From contig WRHI01000005.1 in the NCBI GenBank assembly GCA_009783315.1, positions 1 through 55,881 on the forward strand: 55,881 nt of DNA. The letters run 5' to 3'. Below the pieces are notes generated by a model that was not told the origin of the DNA, did not search any database, and saw only the letters and a list, made by a program, of their open reading frames with translations. The stretch comes from Peptococcaceae bacterium (GTDB lineage: Bacteria; Bacillota; Desulfitobacteriia; Desulfitobacteriales; Syntrophobotulaceae). Positions 16,272 to 24,928 of the stretch are shown here, one piece after another. Numbering within the stretch: the stretch's first letter is position 1; each line of letters opens with the position of its first letter. A program made the position numbers and the translations under genes.

Positions 16272-18442
16272 AGATTGGCAGGAAGATTGGAATGAGAAAG
16301 CTTGTCTTGATTTTGCTATTCTGTATGGAGGCCTTTCTTGTTTTTCAAATTTTGTATAGAGCGGAAGACACTTCCTTCTTCTACAAATTCGTTAACGCTG
16401 AATTGACGGCCAGCAGCAAACGGGTTGTCCTTGAAATAAACTCGGACAACGCCAAGAAGGCTTATGACGCGCTGACAAGTTTGGCGGATCAACTCAACGC
16501 CAATGTGATTGTTTCTCGATTGACCACCGAGGACGGCATAACCAAATGCACAAAATATGTTTACATAACCCGTCCGGAATACTATAACGGGTTTGATTTT
16601 TATGAGAGTGAACCGGAGTATCCAGCCTATGATTCCGGTCGGTTCCTTTCCACAGAAAAAACGGACGATCCCAATCAGATCGGCCGGATTATCAGCTTTA
16701 CTCAGAACACCACCGGCGAAATCCGCACACTCTATGAATGGCTTTACGGAGAGGCCCCTTTTGACGGCGTCTATACCATCCAAGTGGAAGGCGCGAATAA
16801 ATTCGCCGCTTTTAGCGACGCTTTTTCAGAGCGTATGGGCATTGATATGGTGGAAGCGGATAATCTGGCAACGGTGCCCGTCGTGTCTGGTATTGTACTC
16901 TTCGCTGCGATGGGTGTTGCCGCGCTCTGTTTCCTTCCCCTTATATCTCTGATTTTCTTCTATGATATAATCGCCGACGCTAAAAATATTGCTTTAGAAT
17001 CTATGCTTGGCCATTGGGAACGTTCCATTTGGGTCAAACGCGTTTTCATCCTGCTCAGAAATCAAGCCCTTGCTTTTGCCGGGATGTTTCTGTTGATGTT
17101 CGTTGCCCGCCTCCGGATTCTTAACCCATTAACCATGGTTTTTCTTGCCAAACTGCTCGTTGTTGGTGTTCTCATCCTGGCTTTGACTTGGGGATCTGTT
17201 GTTATAACTTTCTACGGTATAGGTAAAATAAACATAATAAACGCTCTGAAAAAACGACTCCCTTTCCGTTCCCTTCATGTTTTGAACGGAGCGGCCAAGG
17301 TTGCGCTGCTAATCCTGGTCATTCTCCTGTGCCAGTATGCCGCTTATATTTCTTCCGTCGCAACGTACCAGGCACAGGATTTTGACATCAATGGCAACAC
17401 CAACACCACCGATGACGCACCTGGTACAACCTATCATACACCCTGGAATAAGACCCATGATCTCTTTATTGTCCCTGCCATTGACCCTGAGTACCTGACC
17501 CCAGCCTATAAAACCGCGAGAGAAGCCCTCTATTTTCCTATGAACGAGCGTGGCAGCATTCTTGCTGATTTTGCTCAATTTTTACCAGACACAACCCAAT
17601 CATCGCGGCCTTACGTCACCGCGACAGTGAACCCCAATTATTTGAACGCTTTTCCTCTTCGCGGCTCGGATGGTCGTGTGGTGCGGGTGGAGGAGGATAC
17701 CACAGAAAAAATTCTTCTTGTTCCCGAAGTATACAGGGGAGAAGAAGCTCAGATACGAACCTATTTTGCCGTTCAAGATCAGAAACTTGTTCTGATTTGG
17801 CTGCAGAACGATCAACCCTGCTTCACTTTCATCTTGTCAACCAAACCCAAGGCTAACAGCACCGTCAGCAATGTTATTCTCAATGTTCTGACCGAGAACA
17901 ACGGGCAGCCTGGCGACTATGACATTGTTCTCAATAGGGGCAATCCCGTAAAGATCAAGACCCGCAGCGTCAATCCCGAAGCGGAAATACGCAATTTGCT
18001 CAAGGAACAAAAAATCGATGATAATGTCGGGCTCATTATTTCCGTCTACGACAGAGTTGTCGGGGAAGTGAAAAGGTCTTCTGAGCTGCTGACCCTCTCT
18101 TTATTTGTCCTCATTATGCTGACTCTGACACTGATTATGGTTGTCGTCCAGAGTGTCGATAACTGTATGGACCGGCACAAGCGCCTCATCGGCATCCAGA
18201 CTTTTCTGGGGCGCTCCTTGTGGTCAAAATACAGATTCTATTTCCTCAGTCATATGACAGCGACCTGGTCCGTTGTTCTTGTGCTTTCTCTTGTACTCAC
18301 CCGGCTTGTAGCATTTTCTGATTGGTACAGCGTTCTGCTCTTCGCCCTGATTTTCTGGGTTACGGAAATCATCACAACATTGATAACCATCCTGACCCTT
18401 CAAAAAAGAAAAGTTCTCGAAACCCTAAAAGGAGGTGGCTGA
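16268..18442 (+). CDS. Large permease, FtsX/bacteriocin-associated membrane protein type
   Basis: A 724-residue polytopic membrane protein. One N-terminal helix (about 10-28) is followed by an extracellular region to about 205, a block of four helices (205-365), a second extracellular region and three C-terminal helices (about 610-705), about eight in all. This layout and the partner ATPase resemble the DUF1430-type, bacteriocin-associated membrane proteins that pair with ABC ATPases; this assignment is from architecture and memory. The start overlaps the hypB stop (ATGA), which is unexpected because no link to hydrogenase maturation is known. A second in-frame ATG is at 16292. Confidence 0.6.
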   Translation: MKIGRKIGMRKLVLILLFCMEAFLVFQILYRAEDTSFFYKFVNAELTASSKRVVLEINSDNAKKAYDALTSLADQLNANVIVSRLTTEDGITKCTKYVYITRPEYYNGFDFYESEPEYPAYDSGRFLSTEKTDDPNQIGRIISFTQNTTGEIRTLYEWLYGEAPFDGVYTIQVEGANKFAAFSDAFSERMGIDMVEADNLATVPVVSGIVLFAAMGVAALCFLPLISLIFFYDIIADAKNIALESMLGHWERSIWVKRVFILLRNQALAFAGMFLLMFVARLRILNPLTMVFLAKLLVVGVLILALTWGSVVITFYGIGKINIINALKKRLPFRSLHVLNGAAKVALLILVILLCQYAAYISSVATYQAQDFDINGNTNTTDDAPGTTYHTPWNKTHDLFIVPAIDPEYLTPAYKTAREALYFPMNERGSILADFAQFLPDTTQSSRPYVTATVNPNYLNAFPLRGSDGRVVRVEEDTTEKILLVPEVYRGEEAQIRTYFAVQDQKLVLIWLQNDQPCFTFILSTKPKANSTVSNVILNVLTENNGQPGDYDIVLNRGNPVKIKTRSVNPEAEIRNLLKEQKIDDNVGLIISVYDRVVGEVKRSSELLTLSLFVLIMLTLTLIMVVVQSVDNCMDRHKRLIGIQTFLGRSLWSKYRFYFLSHMTATWSVVLVLSLVLTRLVAFSDWYSVLLFALIFWVTEIITTLITILTLQKRKVLETLKGGG

Positions 18443-18445
18443 ACC

Positions 18446-19138
18446 ATGGCTGTTATTGTTCTCAATAAAGTCACAAAACGATACAACAACAACACTGTTC
18501 TAAAATCCTTTTCCATGGAAATCCAACAAGGCGAATTTGTCGCCGTCATGGGTGCCAGCGGCTCCGGCAAAAGCACACTGTTTAACGTTATCGGCCTGCT
18601 TGAGGATATCGATGAAGGCCGGATCATTGTCAATGACTATGTTGATCCCAAACCCTCCGCGCTGATGGCCAATATCATTCAGCGCCGGCATATCGGGTAC
18701 TTGTTCCAGGATTTTGCCCTTGCCGAAGAAAAAACTGTAGAATACAACTTGCAGCTTGCTCTAGATACCGCATCCACCGCGGCCGGCGTGCCCAATCTGC
18801 ATGACCTGCCCAACTGGTCCGGCTGGCCCGGTAACAAAAGAGACAACAGGAACCGCGCCATTGACGAAGCCCTTAAACGCGTTGAGCTGGGCGAACTCAA
18901 AAAGAGCACGGTTGCGGAGCTGAGCGGCGCCGACAAGCAACGTGTCGCTATCGCCAGGCTTTGGCTCAAGCCCTGTAATATTGTTCTGGCTGATGAACCC
19001 ACAGGATCTCTTGACCCAAAAAGCCGGGGCGCCATTCTCGGCTTGATTAAGGATTTGCACAGCCAAGGCAAAACGGTTCTCATTTTCTCCCATGATCCGA
19101 TTATCGGCCGGGAGTGTCGGAGAGTTATTCAATTATAA
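18446..19138 (+). CDS. ABC transporter ATP-binding protein, LolD/MacB-like
   Basis: A 230-residue nucleotide-binding subunit, almost certainly the partner of the permease that ends 3 bases upstream. Walker A GASGSGKST near residue 32, Q-loop near GYLFQDFALAEE, Walker B NIVLADEPTG, and an H-loop histidine in FSHDP. The signature motif is degenerate: ELSGADKQRVAIAR, with Ala-Asp in place of the usual Gly-Gln/Glu. An extra loop of Trp/Gly/Asn-rich sequence (residues about 115-140) lies before the signature. GGAGGTGG precedes the ATG. Confidence 0.88.
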   Translation: MAVIVLNKVTKRYNNNTVLKSFSMEIQQGEFVAVMGASGSGKSTLFNVIGLLEDIDEGRIIVNDYVDPKPSALMANIIQRRHIGYLFQDFALAEEKTVEYNLQLALDTASTAAGVPNLHDLPNWSGWPGNKRDNRNRAIDEALKRVELGELKKSTVAELSGADKQRVAIARLWLKPCNIVLADEPTGSLDPKSRGAILGLIKDLHSQGKTVLIFSHDPIIGRECRRVIQL

Positions 19139-19161
19139 TTGACAGTAGTAAACTGTCAATT
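19137..19161 (+). terminator. Hairpin at the end of the ech-hyp-ABC operon
   Basis: AATTGACAGT, loop AGTAA, ACTGTCAATT: a perfect 10-bp stem that overlaps the last stop codon. No T-tract follows, so termination is only suggested. Confidence 0.4.
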
Positions 19162-19243
19162 GTAATTGTGGGGATAGGGTTTAGGTCTAAGGGGCTAATT
19201 AGCAAAAGTTAGCGATACGGTACGGAAAATGGGGGAAAGCTCT

Positions 19244-20128
19244 ATGCCAAATTATCACAGCAGTCGCAAAACTTTGGGAATTATTGGCGCGGGCAACCTG
19301 GCCTCCTCACTGATTCGTGGTCTGCACCAAAAGAATCCTGATGCTTGGGATTTCTATCTTACCGATGTTGATACCGCCAAAGCAATACATCTGGCTTCCG
19401 CCTATCAGGGAATAGCTACGTCCTTGGCAGAGCTTGTCCGGCAGGCAGATATTATTATACTCGCTGTGAAACCTCATAACATACCTGAATTAATTGAGCA
19501 GCTCCCTGTTTGTCAATTGCCCATTTGCCCTCGGGCTGAAGGACATCAACCCTGTTCATTGCTAATAACCGTCGCCGCAGGTCTGAGTTTAAGCTTTTAC
19601 GAGACCCGCCTGCCGGATCAAGCCATTATCCGGGCTCTGCCTAACACTTCGGCTCTTGTGGGAAGGTCTGTGACAGGATTGGTGCGCGGTCACCATGTGG
19701 ATGATTCTCAAGGGGCTCTGGCGGAACAAATCTTTGGCGCCTTGGGTAAGATCCTCTGGTTAAGCGATAGTGAATTGAACGCTCTGACCGCCGTCAGCGG
19801 CAGCGGGCCGGCTTATTTCTATTATCTGGCTGAGGCGATGACCCAGGCTGGGCAAAGTTTGGGTCTGACTTATGAGGAATCTTCTTTTTTGGCCAAACAA
19901 ACTCTGGTTGGCGCCGGTCGCATGATTGAAGAGACAGGGGAGGAGCCTGCGGCCTTGCGGGCCAAAGTGACTTCACCAAACGGAACCACCCACGCCGCTG
20001 TCGTTAGTATGGGCCGCGACGGGTTTTCGGATCTCGTCTTACGCGCTATGACCGCCTGTCGGAACCGCGCCGAGGAAATGGAACAGGAGCTGACTCCCCC
20101 TCCGGAGGCTCCCGCTACGATGCTTTAG
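19244..20128 (+). CDS. proC: Pyrroline-5-carboxylate reductase
   Basis: The last step of proline synthesis: NAD(P)H reduction of pyrroline-5-carboxylate. 294 residues from the ATG at 19244, behind GGGGGAAAG; ATG 19229 is an alternative. The Rossmann motif GIIGAGNLA is at the N-terminus, and PNTSALVGRSVTG and TAVSGSGPAYFYYLAEAM are the ProC signatures. Between the Rossmann half and the AAGLSL strand sits an extra stretch (LPVCQLPICPRAEG), encoded by DNA that resembles the intergenic heptamers (TGTTTGTCAATTGCCCATTT). proA, the preceding enzyme of the pathway, lies 18 kb downstream. Confidence 0.9.
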   Translation: MPNYHSSRKTLGIIGAGNLASSLIRGLHQKNPDAWDFYLTDVDTAKAIHLASAYQGIATSLAELVRQADIIILAVKPHNIPELIEQLPVCQLPICPRAEGHQPCSLLITVAAGLSLSFYETRLPDQAIIRALPNTSALVGRSVTGLVRGHHVDDSQGALAEQIFGALGKILWLSDSELNALTAVSGSGPAYFYYLAEAMTQAGQSLGLTYEESSFLAKQTLVGAGRMIEETGEEPAALRAKVTSPNGTTHAAVVSMGRDGFSDLVLRAMTACRNRAEEMEQELTPPPEAPATML

Positions 20129-20317
20129 TCTACGGACAGATCATTATTGATGCCAGAGAGAATTCATTACATGTTTTCCATGTTTCTGGGGTCTTTTTTT
20201 ATTTGATTTATTGTTTTTCCATATCCTTTACACGCAGAATATGATATCATGACTTAGTTCATACATTAAGCACCGTTCTTGTTTCTGACGATTCAGCGTC
20301 AACAAAGGAGAATAGCG

Positions 20318-21970
20318 ATGTCTTTGGGAAACATCCCCCCAGAAATAGCTGAGGTCGATTCGCCCGTGGTTTTAACCAGATCCTTATTATCGCGAGTGAA
20401 AAAACACTTCTTTCTGGAACCTTTACAGTCCGTAATTCCAAAAAAGAGGCAACTAGCCTTGTTCGCCGCCTCATTCCTCATCGTATTTCTGGGGTTGTTT
20501 GTCTATTGCCTCATCAAAGACATTATTACCATATATGGAGACATGCAGATGGGGGAATTGGTCTTCTTTTTGTATGTTCCCATGGATATGGGCAACACGG
20601 ATTTTGTGCCAACGCTCATTATGAACAGCCTTTTTTCTGCTCTGATTGGCGTCGCGATCCTTGTGGCGGTTCTGGGCAGCTGGTACAAACACGCAGTTGT
20701 CATCCAGATTCCTTTTTTGAAAAACCCAAAGAAGTTATCACTTTTTCCTCCGGCTTTTGTTTTTTTGAGAAGACACCCGCTCGCGGTCGCCTGTGCCGTG
20801 ACGGTTGTTTTATCGGTTGTCGCTTTAGGCAAACTGGGTTTTGTGAATAGTTTTGCGTACTCTTTTGTCAAATCAACTTTTATTGAGGACAACTATATTG
20901 ACCCGCGCGCTGTCAATCTTGTGTTCCCGGAACAAAAGAAGAATCTTATCTACATCATGTTGGAATCGATCGAAAACACCTATGTCTCCCACGATGAGGG
21001 CGGCGGAATGAGCGAGAATCTCATTCCGGAACTGACCACGCTTGCCCGGAAACACACAAGCTTTTCTAACACCGATAGTTTTTGCGGCGGCGCTGTTCCT
21101 CTTTACAGCTGTACTTTTACAATCGGCTCTACCGTGGGGCAAACCTCCGGTATGCCTTTTACGCTGCCTCTTGACAACTCGAGGATAAACAGCTTGGGCG
21201 ATTTTGTGGATTTTTTGCCTGGTGCTTACAGCATTGGAGAGATTCTGGATCTTGAAGGATATCATCAGGTTTATGCTATTGGCTCCGGAGCCGCTTTTGC
21301 CGGGCGCGACAAGTATTTCACCCAGCATGGCAATTACACCATTAAAGATTATGGCTCCGCCCCAAAGGACGACATTATTCCGGAAGACTATCATGTTTGG
21401 TGGGGGATGGAGGACGTCAAACTGTACGATTACGCCAAACAGGAACTGTTGATTCTGGCGGCGGCGGATCAGCCTTTTAATCTCACCATGCTAACTGTGG
21501 ATACCCACGCTGTGGGCGGTTATGTTTGCGAACTGTGCCCTGAGAAGTATGATGACCAATACGCCAATGTCATTGCCTGCGCCAGCCGGCAGCTGGGCGC
21601 CTTTGTTCAATGGATACAGGGGCAAGATTTTTACCAGGACACGGTGATTGTCATTTGTGGTGACCATAACAGCGTAGACGCCGGTTTTTTCAAGGAATTG
21701 GCGGCTGATTATCAGCGTACCACTTATAATGTGTTTATTAACAGCTTTGCTGAAGAATCCAACCAATATAACAGGACTTTTTCGCCTCTTGATATGTTCC
21801 CGACGACGCTGGCAGCAATGGGCGTAACCATACCAGGTGAACAACTGGGACTTGGCGTCAATTTGTTTTCCGGTGCTCCGACGATCCTGGAACAATACGG
21901 CGTTTCTTATGTTAACACCGAGCTGGCAAAACGTTCTGACTTTTACTTTGACCGGATATGCCGAAAGTAA
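20318..21970 (+). CDS. Membrane phosphoglycerol transferase, OpgB/LtaS sulfatase family
   Basis: A 550-residue membrane enzyme of the alkaline-phosphatase superfamily. Three or four N-terminal helices (about 45-180) precede an extracellular sulfatase-like domain. YIMLESIENTYVS gives the first metal ligand Glu; SCTFTIGSTVGQTSGMPF aligns with the catalytic threonine region of OpgB rather than typical LtaS; and VICGDHNSVDAGFF provides the Asp-His ligands. It probably moves phosphoglycerol from phosphatidylglycerol to a cell-envelope glycan or teichoic-acid-like polymer. AAAGGAG lies 7 bases before the ATG. It stands alone between proC and the fab operon. Confidence 0.8.
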   Translation: MSLGNIPPEIAEVDSPVVLTRSLLSRVKKHFFLEPLQSVIPKKRQLALFAASFLIVFLGLFVYCLIKDIITIYGDMQMGELVFFLYVPMDMGNTDFVPTLIMNSLFSALIGVAILVAVLGSWYKHAVVIQIPFLKNPKKLSLFPPAFVFLRRHPLAVACAVTVVLSVVALGKLGFVNSFAYSFVKSTFIEDNYIDPRAVNLVFPEQKKNLIYIMLESIENTYVSHDEGGGMSENLIPELTTLARKHTSFSNTDSFCGGAVPLYSCTFTIGSTVGQTSGMPFTLPLDNSRINSLGDFVDFLPGAYSIGEILDLEGYHQVYAIGSGAAFAGRDKYFTQHGNYTIKDYGSAPKDDIIPEDYHVWWGMEDVKLYDYAKQELLILAAADQPFNLTMLTVDTHAVGGYVCELCPEKYDDQYANVIACASRQLGAFVQWIQGQDFYQDTVIVICGDHNSVDAGFFKELAADYQRTTYNVFINSFAEESNQYNRTFSPLDMFPTTLAAMGVTIPGEQLGLGVNLFSGAPTILEQYGVSYVNTELAKRSDFYFDRICRK

Positions 21971-22071
21971 CTCTATAAGGCTTATTCCTCCTTTTGCTTT
22001 GCTGTTGGCGCTATGAGAATCAAAACCTTAAACGTGAAATGGTGTATTTCGGTATCAATCAAGGTAATATA

Positions 22072-22103
22072 CAACCCCGCCGTTGTTTGATTCGTCGGGG
22101 TTG
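22072..22103. other. Hairpin in the opgB-fab intergenic region
   Basis: CAACCCCG, 16-base loop, CGGGGTTG. It lies in the roughly 300-base gap 21971-22271. No T-run follows. The rest of this gap up to the fab promoter shows no supported gene; a 73-codon open frame on the minus strand has no ribosome binding site. Confidence 0.35.
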
Positions 22104-22194
22104 ATTGCTGTTCATTGTTCACGGCAATCCCTCCATATTGCCATAATATGTTATTTCTGGCATCCTGTTCGAAGGACCCCCTTGAATTGTTTAT

Positions 22195-22223
22195 TTGACA
22201 CATAAAACCCTGTGTGATATCAT
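22195..22223 (+). promoter_or_regulatory. Promoter of the fatty-acid synthesis operon
   Basis: TTGACA (22195-22200), 17-base spacer, TATCAT (22218-22223). The -35 box is perfect. The MarR-type operator follows from 22236, so a bound regulator would cover the transcription start region. Confidence 0.75.
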
Positions 22224-22235
22224 ACCACTATATTT

Positions 22236-22258
22236 ATTAGTTAGTTAAACTAACTAAT
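22236..22258. promoter_or_regulatory. Operator for the MarR/FabT-type regulator
   Basis: A 23-bp palindrome with half-sites ATTAGTTAGTT and AACTAACTAAT around a single central base; the symmetry is perfect. It sits between the -10 box and the ribosome binding site of the adjacent MarR-family gene, the expected place for autoregulation and repression of the whole operon. Confidence 0.75.
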
Positions 22259-22271
22259 AAGGAGGCAGCCC

Positions 22272-22724
22272 ATGGACGACTTCGAGAAGAGACTGAATCA
22301 TGTGCTTGTAGACACTTTCAATCACATTCTCAAATATGAAGAGACGTCACTTAGAAGAATTTTAAGTGTCCCTGTAACAATTGCGGAAGCCCATATGCTT
22401 GAAGCGGTCGCTGCGCAAGAGAACCAAGCGACAACAGTCAGCAAGATAGCCTCCTTACTGAAAATCGCTACGCCGACGGCGACTGTTGCTATCAAAAAAC
22501 TGGAGAACAAAGGTTTCATAACGAAAGCGCCTTGTGAACAGGATGGCCGCCGGGCGATTATCAGTTTAACCGATTTAGGCAAACAAATTGAAAGGACACA
22601 CCGGCTTTTTCACGAAAAAATGGCCAGGAACATCAGCGGGCAATTTGCCGGGCCCGAAAAAGAGATCTTATTGAAAGCGATCACGAAGCTTAGCGAGTTT
22701 TTTAAAGAAAAAGTTGAGGCGTAG
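22272..22724 (+). CDS. fabT: MarR-family regulator of fatty-acid synthesis, FabT-like
   Basis: A 150-residue winged-helix regulator, first gene of the fab operon. Helix-turn-helix and wing are visible in TVSKIASLLKIATPTATVAI and ENKGFITKAPCEQDGRRAII; the latter carries the Asp-x-Arg-Arg wing motif of MarR proteins. Position and partner genes match FabT of streptococci, which represses the operon when bound to acyl-ACP. AAGGAGG lies just before the ATG and directly after the 23-bp palindromic operator. The gene name is by synteny, not by direct proof. fabH begins 3 bases after the stop. Confidence 0.85.
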   Translation: MDDFEKRLNHVLVDTFNHILKYEETSLRRILSVPVTIAEAHMLEAVAAQENQATTVSKIASLLKIATPTATVAIKKLENKGFITKAPCEQDGRRAIISLTDLGKQIERTHRLFHEKMARNISGQFAGPEKEILLKAITKLSEFFKEKVEA

Positions 22725-22727
22725 AAT

Positions 22728-23684
22728 ATGAGTCTAAAAATTGTCGGCACCGGTAAGGGGATCCCGGCCAGAAGCGTTACCAATCAAGAACTCTCCGATT
22801 TTCTCGACACCAGCGATGAATGGATCGTTTCCCGAACCGGTATCAAAAGCAGAAATATCTGTTCCCATGAAACTTTGTCAGATTTATCCGCTGCCGCTGC
22901 CCGGCAGGCTCTTGAAAAATCACACCTTTTGGCAAACGAGATTGATCTCATTATCTGTTCAACCATTGAGGGTGACTTTCGCACACCCTCGCTGGCTTGC
23001 TGTTTGTCCCACGACCTTGGCACAATGTGTCCGGCCTTTGATGTTAACGCGGGCTGCACGGGATTTATTTACGCCCTTGAAGTCGCCTCCAGCTTTTTGG
23101 CAGCCAAAAAAGCCAACAATATCTTGATAGTGTGTGCTGAAATGATGTCAACACACATGGACTGGACAGATCGAAACACTTGCGTGCTGTTTGGGGACGG
23201 CGCAGCTGCCTGTGTGGTCACAAACGGCAACGCCCTAAAATATTTAGATCTGTCCGTAACCGCAAACCCAGCCGTTTTAAATATACCCTCCGGTACCGGC
23301 AACAACCCGTTTGTCAGCAAGCCAAGGGAGAACGGGTTTGTGAACATGCGCGGGCAGGACGTTTTTAAGTTTGCTGTCGGCGCTGTAGAAACCGGCCTCA
23401 AGCAAGCGCTTCACGCGCTTAATGTATCCACCGAACAAATTGACTTATTCCTATTGCATCAGGCCAACAAACGCATTGTCGACTCTATTCGAACGAAACT
23501 GCAGCAGCCGGAGGAAAAATTTCCTATCAATATAGAACGGTATGGCAACCTGTCTTCCGCTTCTATCCCTCTGCTATTGTTTGAGCTTTTGGAAGAAAAC
23601 AAGATTAAATCAGGCGACACCCTTTTCATGTCCGCTTTCGGCGCAGGCTTGACCACCGGCAACTGTGTTATGGTTTGGGAGTAA
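22728..23684 (+). CDS. fabH: Beta-ketoacyl-ACP synthase III
   Basis: Starts fatty-acid synthesis by condensing acyl-CoA with malonyl-ACP; 318 residues, thiolase fold. The catalytic triad is complete: Cys110 in NAGCTGF, His in LLHQANKRI and Asn in GNLSSASIP. The ATG is 3 bases behind the regulator gene, with weak Shine-Dalgarno material (GTTGAGG) inside it, so translational coupling is likely. Confidence 0.95.
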   Translation: MSLKIVGTGKGIPARSVTNQELSDFLDTSDEWIVSRTGIKSRNICSHETLSDLSAAAARQALEKSHLLANEIDLIICSTIEGDFRTPSLACCLSHDLGTMCPAFDVNAGCTGFIYALEVASSFLAAKKANNILIVCAEMMSTHMDWTDRNTCVLFGDGAAACVVTNGNALKYLDLSVTANPAVLNIPSGTGNNPFVSKPRENGFVNMRGQDVFKFAVGAVETGLKQALHALNVSTEQIDLFLLHQANKRIVDSIRTKLQQPEEKFPINIERYGNLSSASIPLLLFELLEENKIKSGDTLFMSAFGAGLTTGNCVMVWE

Positions 23685-23721
23685 TCCCATTCATATAAAA
23701 TATTTCTAGGGAGGAAATCTC

Positions 23722-23937
23722 ATGCTGGACAAAATCACACAAATAGTCAACGACTACACATCTAATCAGGAACTGGACATTACAGAGCAAACCACGTTTG
23801 CGGACCTGGCCCTTGACTCACTTGATACGGTGGAACTGCTAATGAAGATTGAAGAGGAATTTTCAGTCAGAATTGAGATGAGCGAAGACATAAAATCCGT
23901 CGGAGATCTGATCAAAATCATTGAAAGCGCCCAGTAG
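23722..23937 (+). CDS. acpP: Acyl carrier protein
   Basis: Carries growing acyl chains on a phosphopantetheine arm; 71 residues, acidic, four-helix. The attachment motif LALDSLDTVELL puts the modified serine at residue 33. AGGGAGGAAA precedes the ATG. It is slightly shorter than most housekeeping ACPs (about 75-80). The stop overlaps the AGGAG that serves fabK. Confidence 0.94.
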   Translation: MLDKITQIVNDYTSNQELDITEQTTFADLALDSLDTVELLMKIEEEFSVRIEMSEDIKSVGDLIKIIESAQ

Positions 23938-23950
23938 GAGCTCACGCTTT

Positions 23951-24904
23951 ATGATTAAAACCCCTATTTGCGAATTAATTGGCATACAGTATCCTGTTTT
24001 TCAAGGCGGCATGGCCTGGATTTCGGACGCGGTTTTGGCCGCGGCGGTGTCCAACGCCGGCGGTCTTGGTATTATCGCGGCCGGGAACGCTCCGCCGGAC
24101 TATGTGGCCGAACAGGTCAGAAAGGCCAAAACCCTGACGGACAAACCTTTCGGCGTGAACGTCATGTTAATGAGCCCCTATGCTGAAACCATCGCTGAGC
24201 TTGTGGCCAGAGAAACTGTCTCCGTTGTGACAACAGGCGCCGGCAATCCGTCCAAATATATGAAGCTTTGGACCGATGCTGGGATCAAGGTGATTCCGGT
24301 GGTTGCGTCAACAGGTCTGGCAAAGCTGGCGCAGCGAAGCGGCGCCGCCGCCATTGTTGCCGAAGGCGGTGAAAGCGGTGGACACATCGGTGAGATCACA
24401 ACTATGGCTCTTGTTCCGCAGGTGTGCGACGCGGTTGACATACCCGTCATCGCGGCAGGCGGTATTGGCGACGGACGCGGTGTTGCAGCGGCGATCATGC
24501 TGGGAGCCGTAGGCGTTCAAGTCGGCACGCGCTTTTTGGTGGCGCATGAATGCGGCGTCCATCAGAATTATAAGGATAAAATCATCGCGGCCAAAGATAT
24601 TGATACCATAGCCACCGGTAAAAGGCTCGGTCATCCGGTGCGTTCACTAAAAACCCCCTTTTCACGGGAATTCTTTGCCAAAGAATATGACAGCGGCGTT
24701 CCCAATGAAGACCTGGAAGCCTTTGGCGCTGGCGCGCTCAAATTGGCGGCGGCGGACGGCGACCTTAAGAACGGCTGCTTTTTGGCGGGGCAGATTTCCG
24801 GTCTCGTCAAAAAAGAACAGAGCGCGCAAACCATTCTTGAAGAATTGATGCACGAGGCCGAAACCGTTTTGAACGGCGCCTCGTCCTGGATCAAACAACC
24901 TTAA
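23951..24904 (+). CDS. fabK: Enoyl-ACP reductase II (FMN-dependent)
   Basis: Reduces trans-2-enoyl-ACP in the last step of each elongation cycle, using NAD(P)H and FMN; 317 residues, TIM barrel of the nitronate monooxygenase family. Visible elements are YPVFQGGMAWISDA at the N-terminus, EGGESGGHIGE near residue 140 and PVIAAGGIGDGRGVAAA in the FMN phosphate site. AGGAG (23936-23940) sets the ATG at 23951; an in-frame ATG at 23921 lies inside acpP. FabK enzymes are not triclosan targets, unlike FabI. In the streptococcal cluster fabD follows; here only 24 bases separate fabK from fabG. Confidence 0.93.
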   Translation: MIKTPICELIGIQYPVFQGGMAWISDAVLAAAVSNAGGLGIIAAGNAPPDYVAEQVRKAKTLTDKPFGVNVMLMSPYAETIAELVARETVSVVTTGAGNPSKYMKLWTDAGIKVIPVVASTGLAKLAQRSGAAAIVAEGGESGGHIGEITTMALVPQVCDAVDIPVIAAGGIGDGRGVAAAIMLGAVGVQVGTRFLVAHECGVHQNYKDKIIAAKDIDTIATGKRLGHPVRSLKTPFSREFFAKEYDSGVPNEDLEAFGAGALKLAAADGDLKNGCFLAGQISGLVKKEQSAQTILEELMHEAETVLNGASSWIKQP

Positions 24905-24928
24905 CCCAACAACAAGGGAGCTAAGAGT

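Noticed and set aside
20228-20250. Promoter for the phosphoglycerol transferase gene
   Set aside because: TTTACA and TATGAT-like words occur, but not at a suitable spacing.
21982-22203. 73-codon open frame on the minus strand upstream of the fab operon
   Set aside because: Composition is protein-like, but the start lies in the fab promoter, there is no ribosome binding site and it has no recognisable match.
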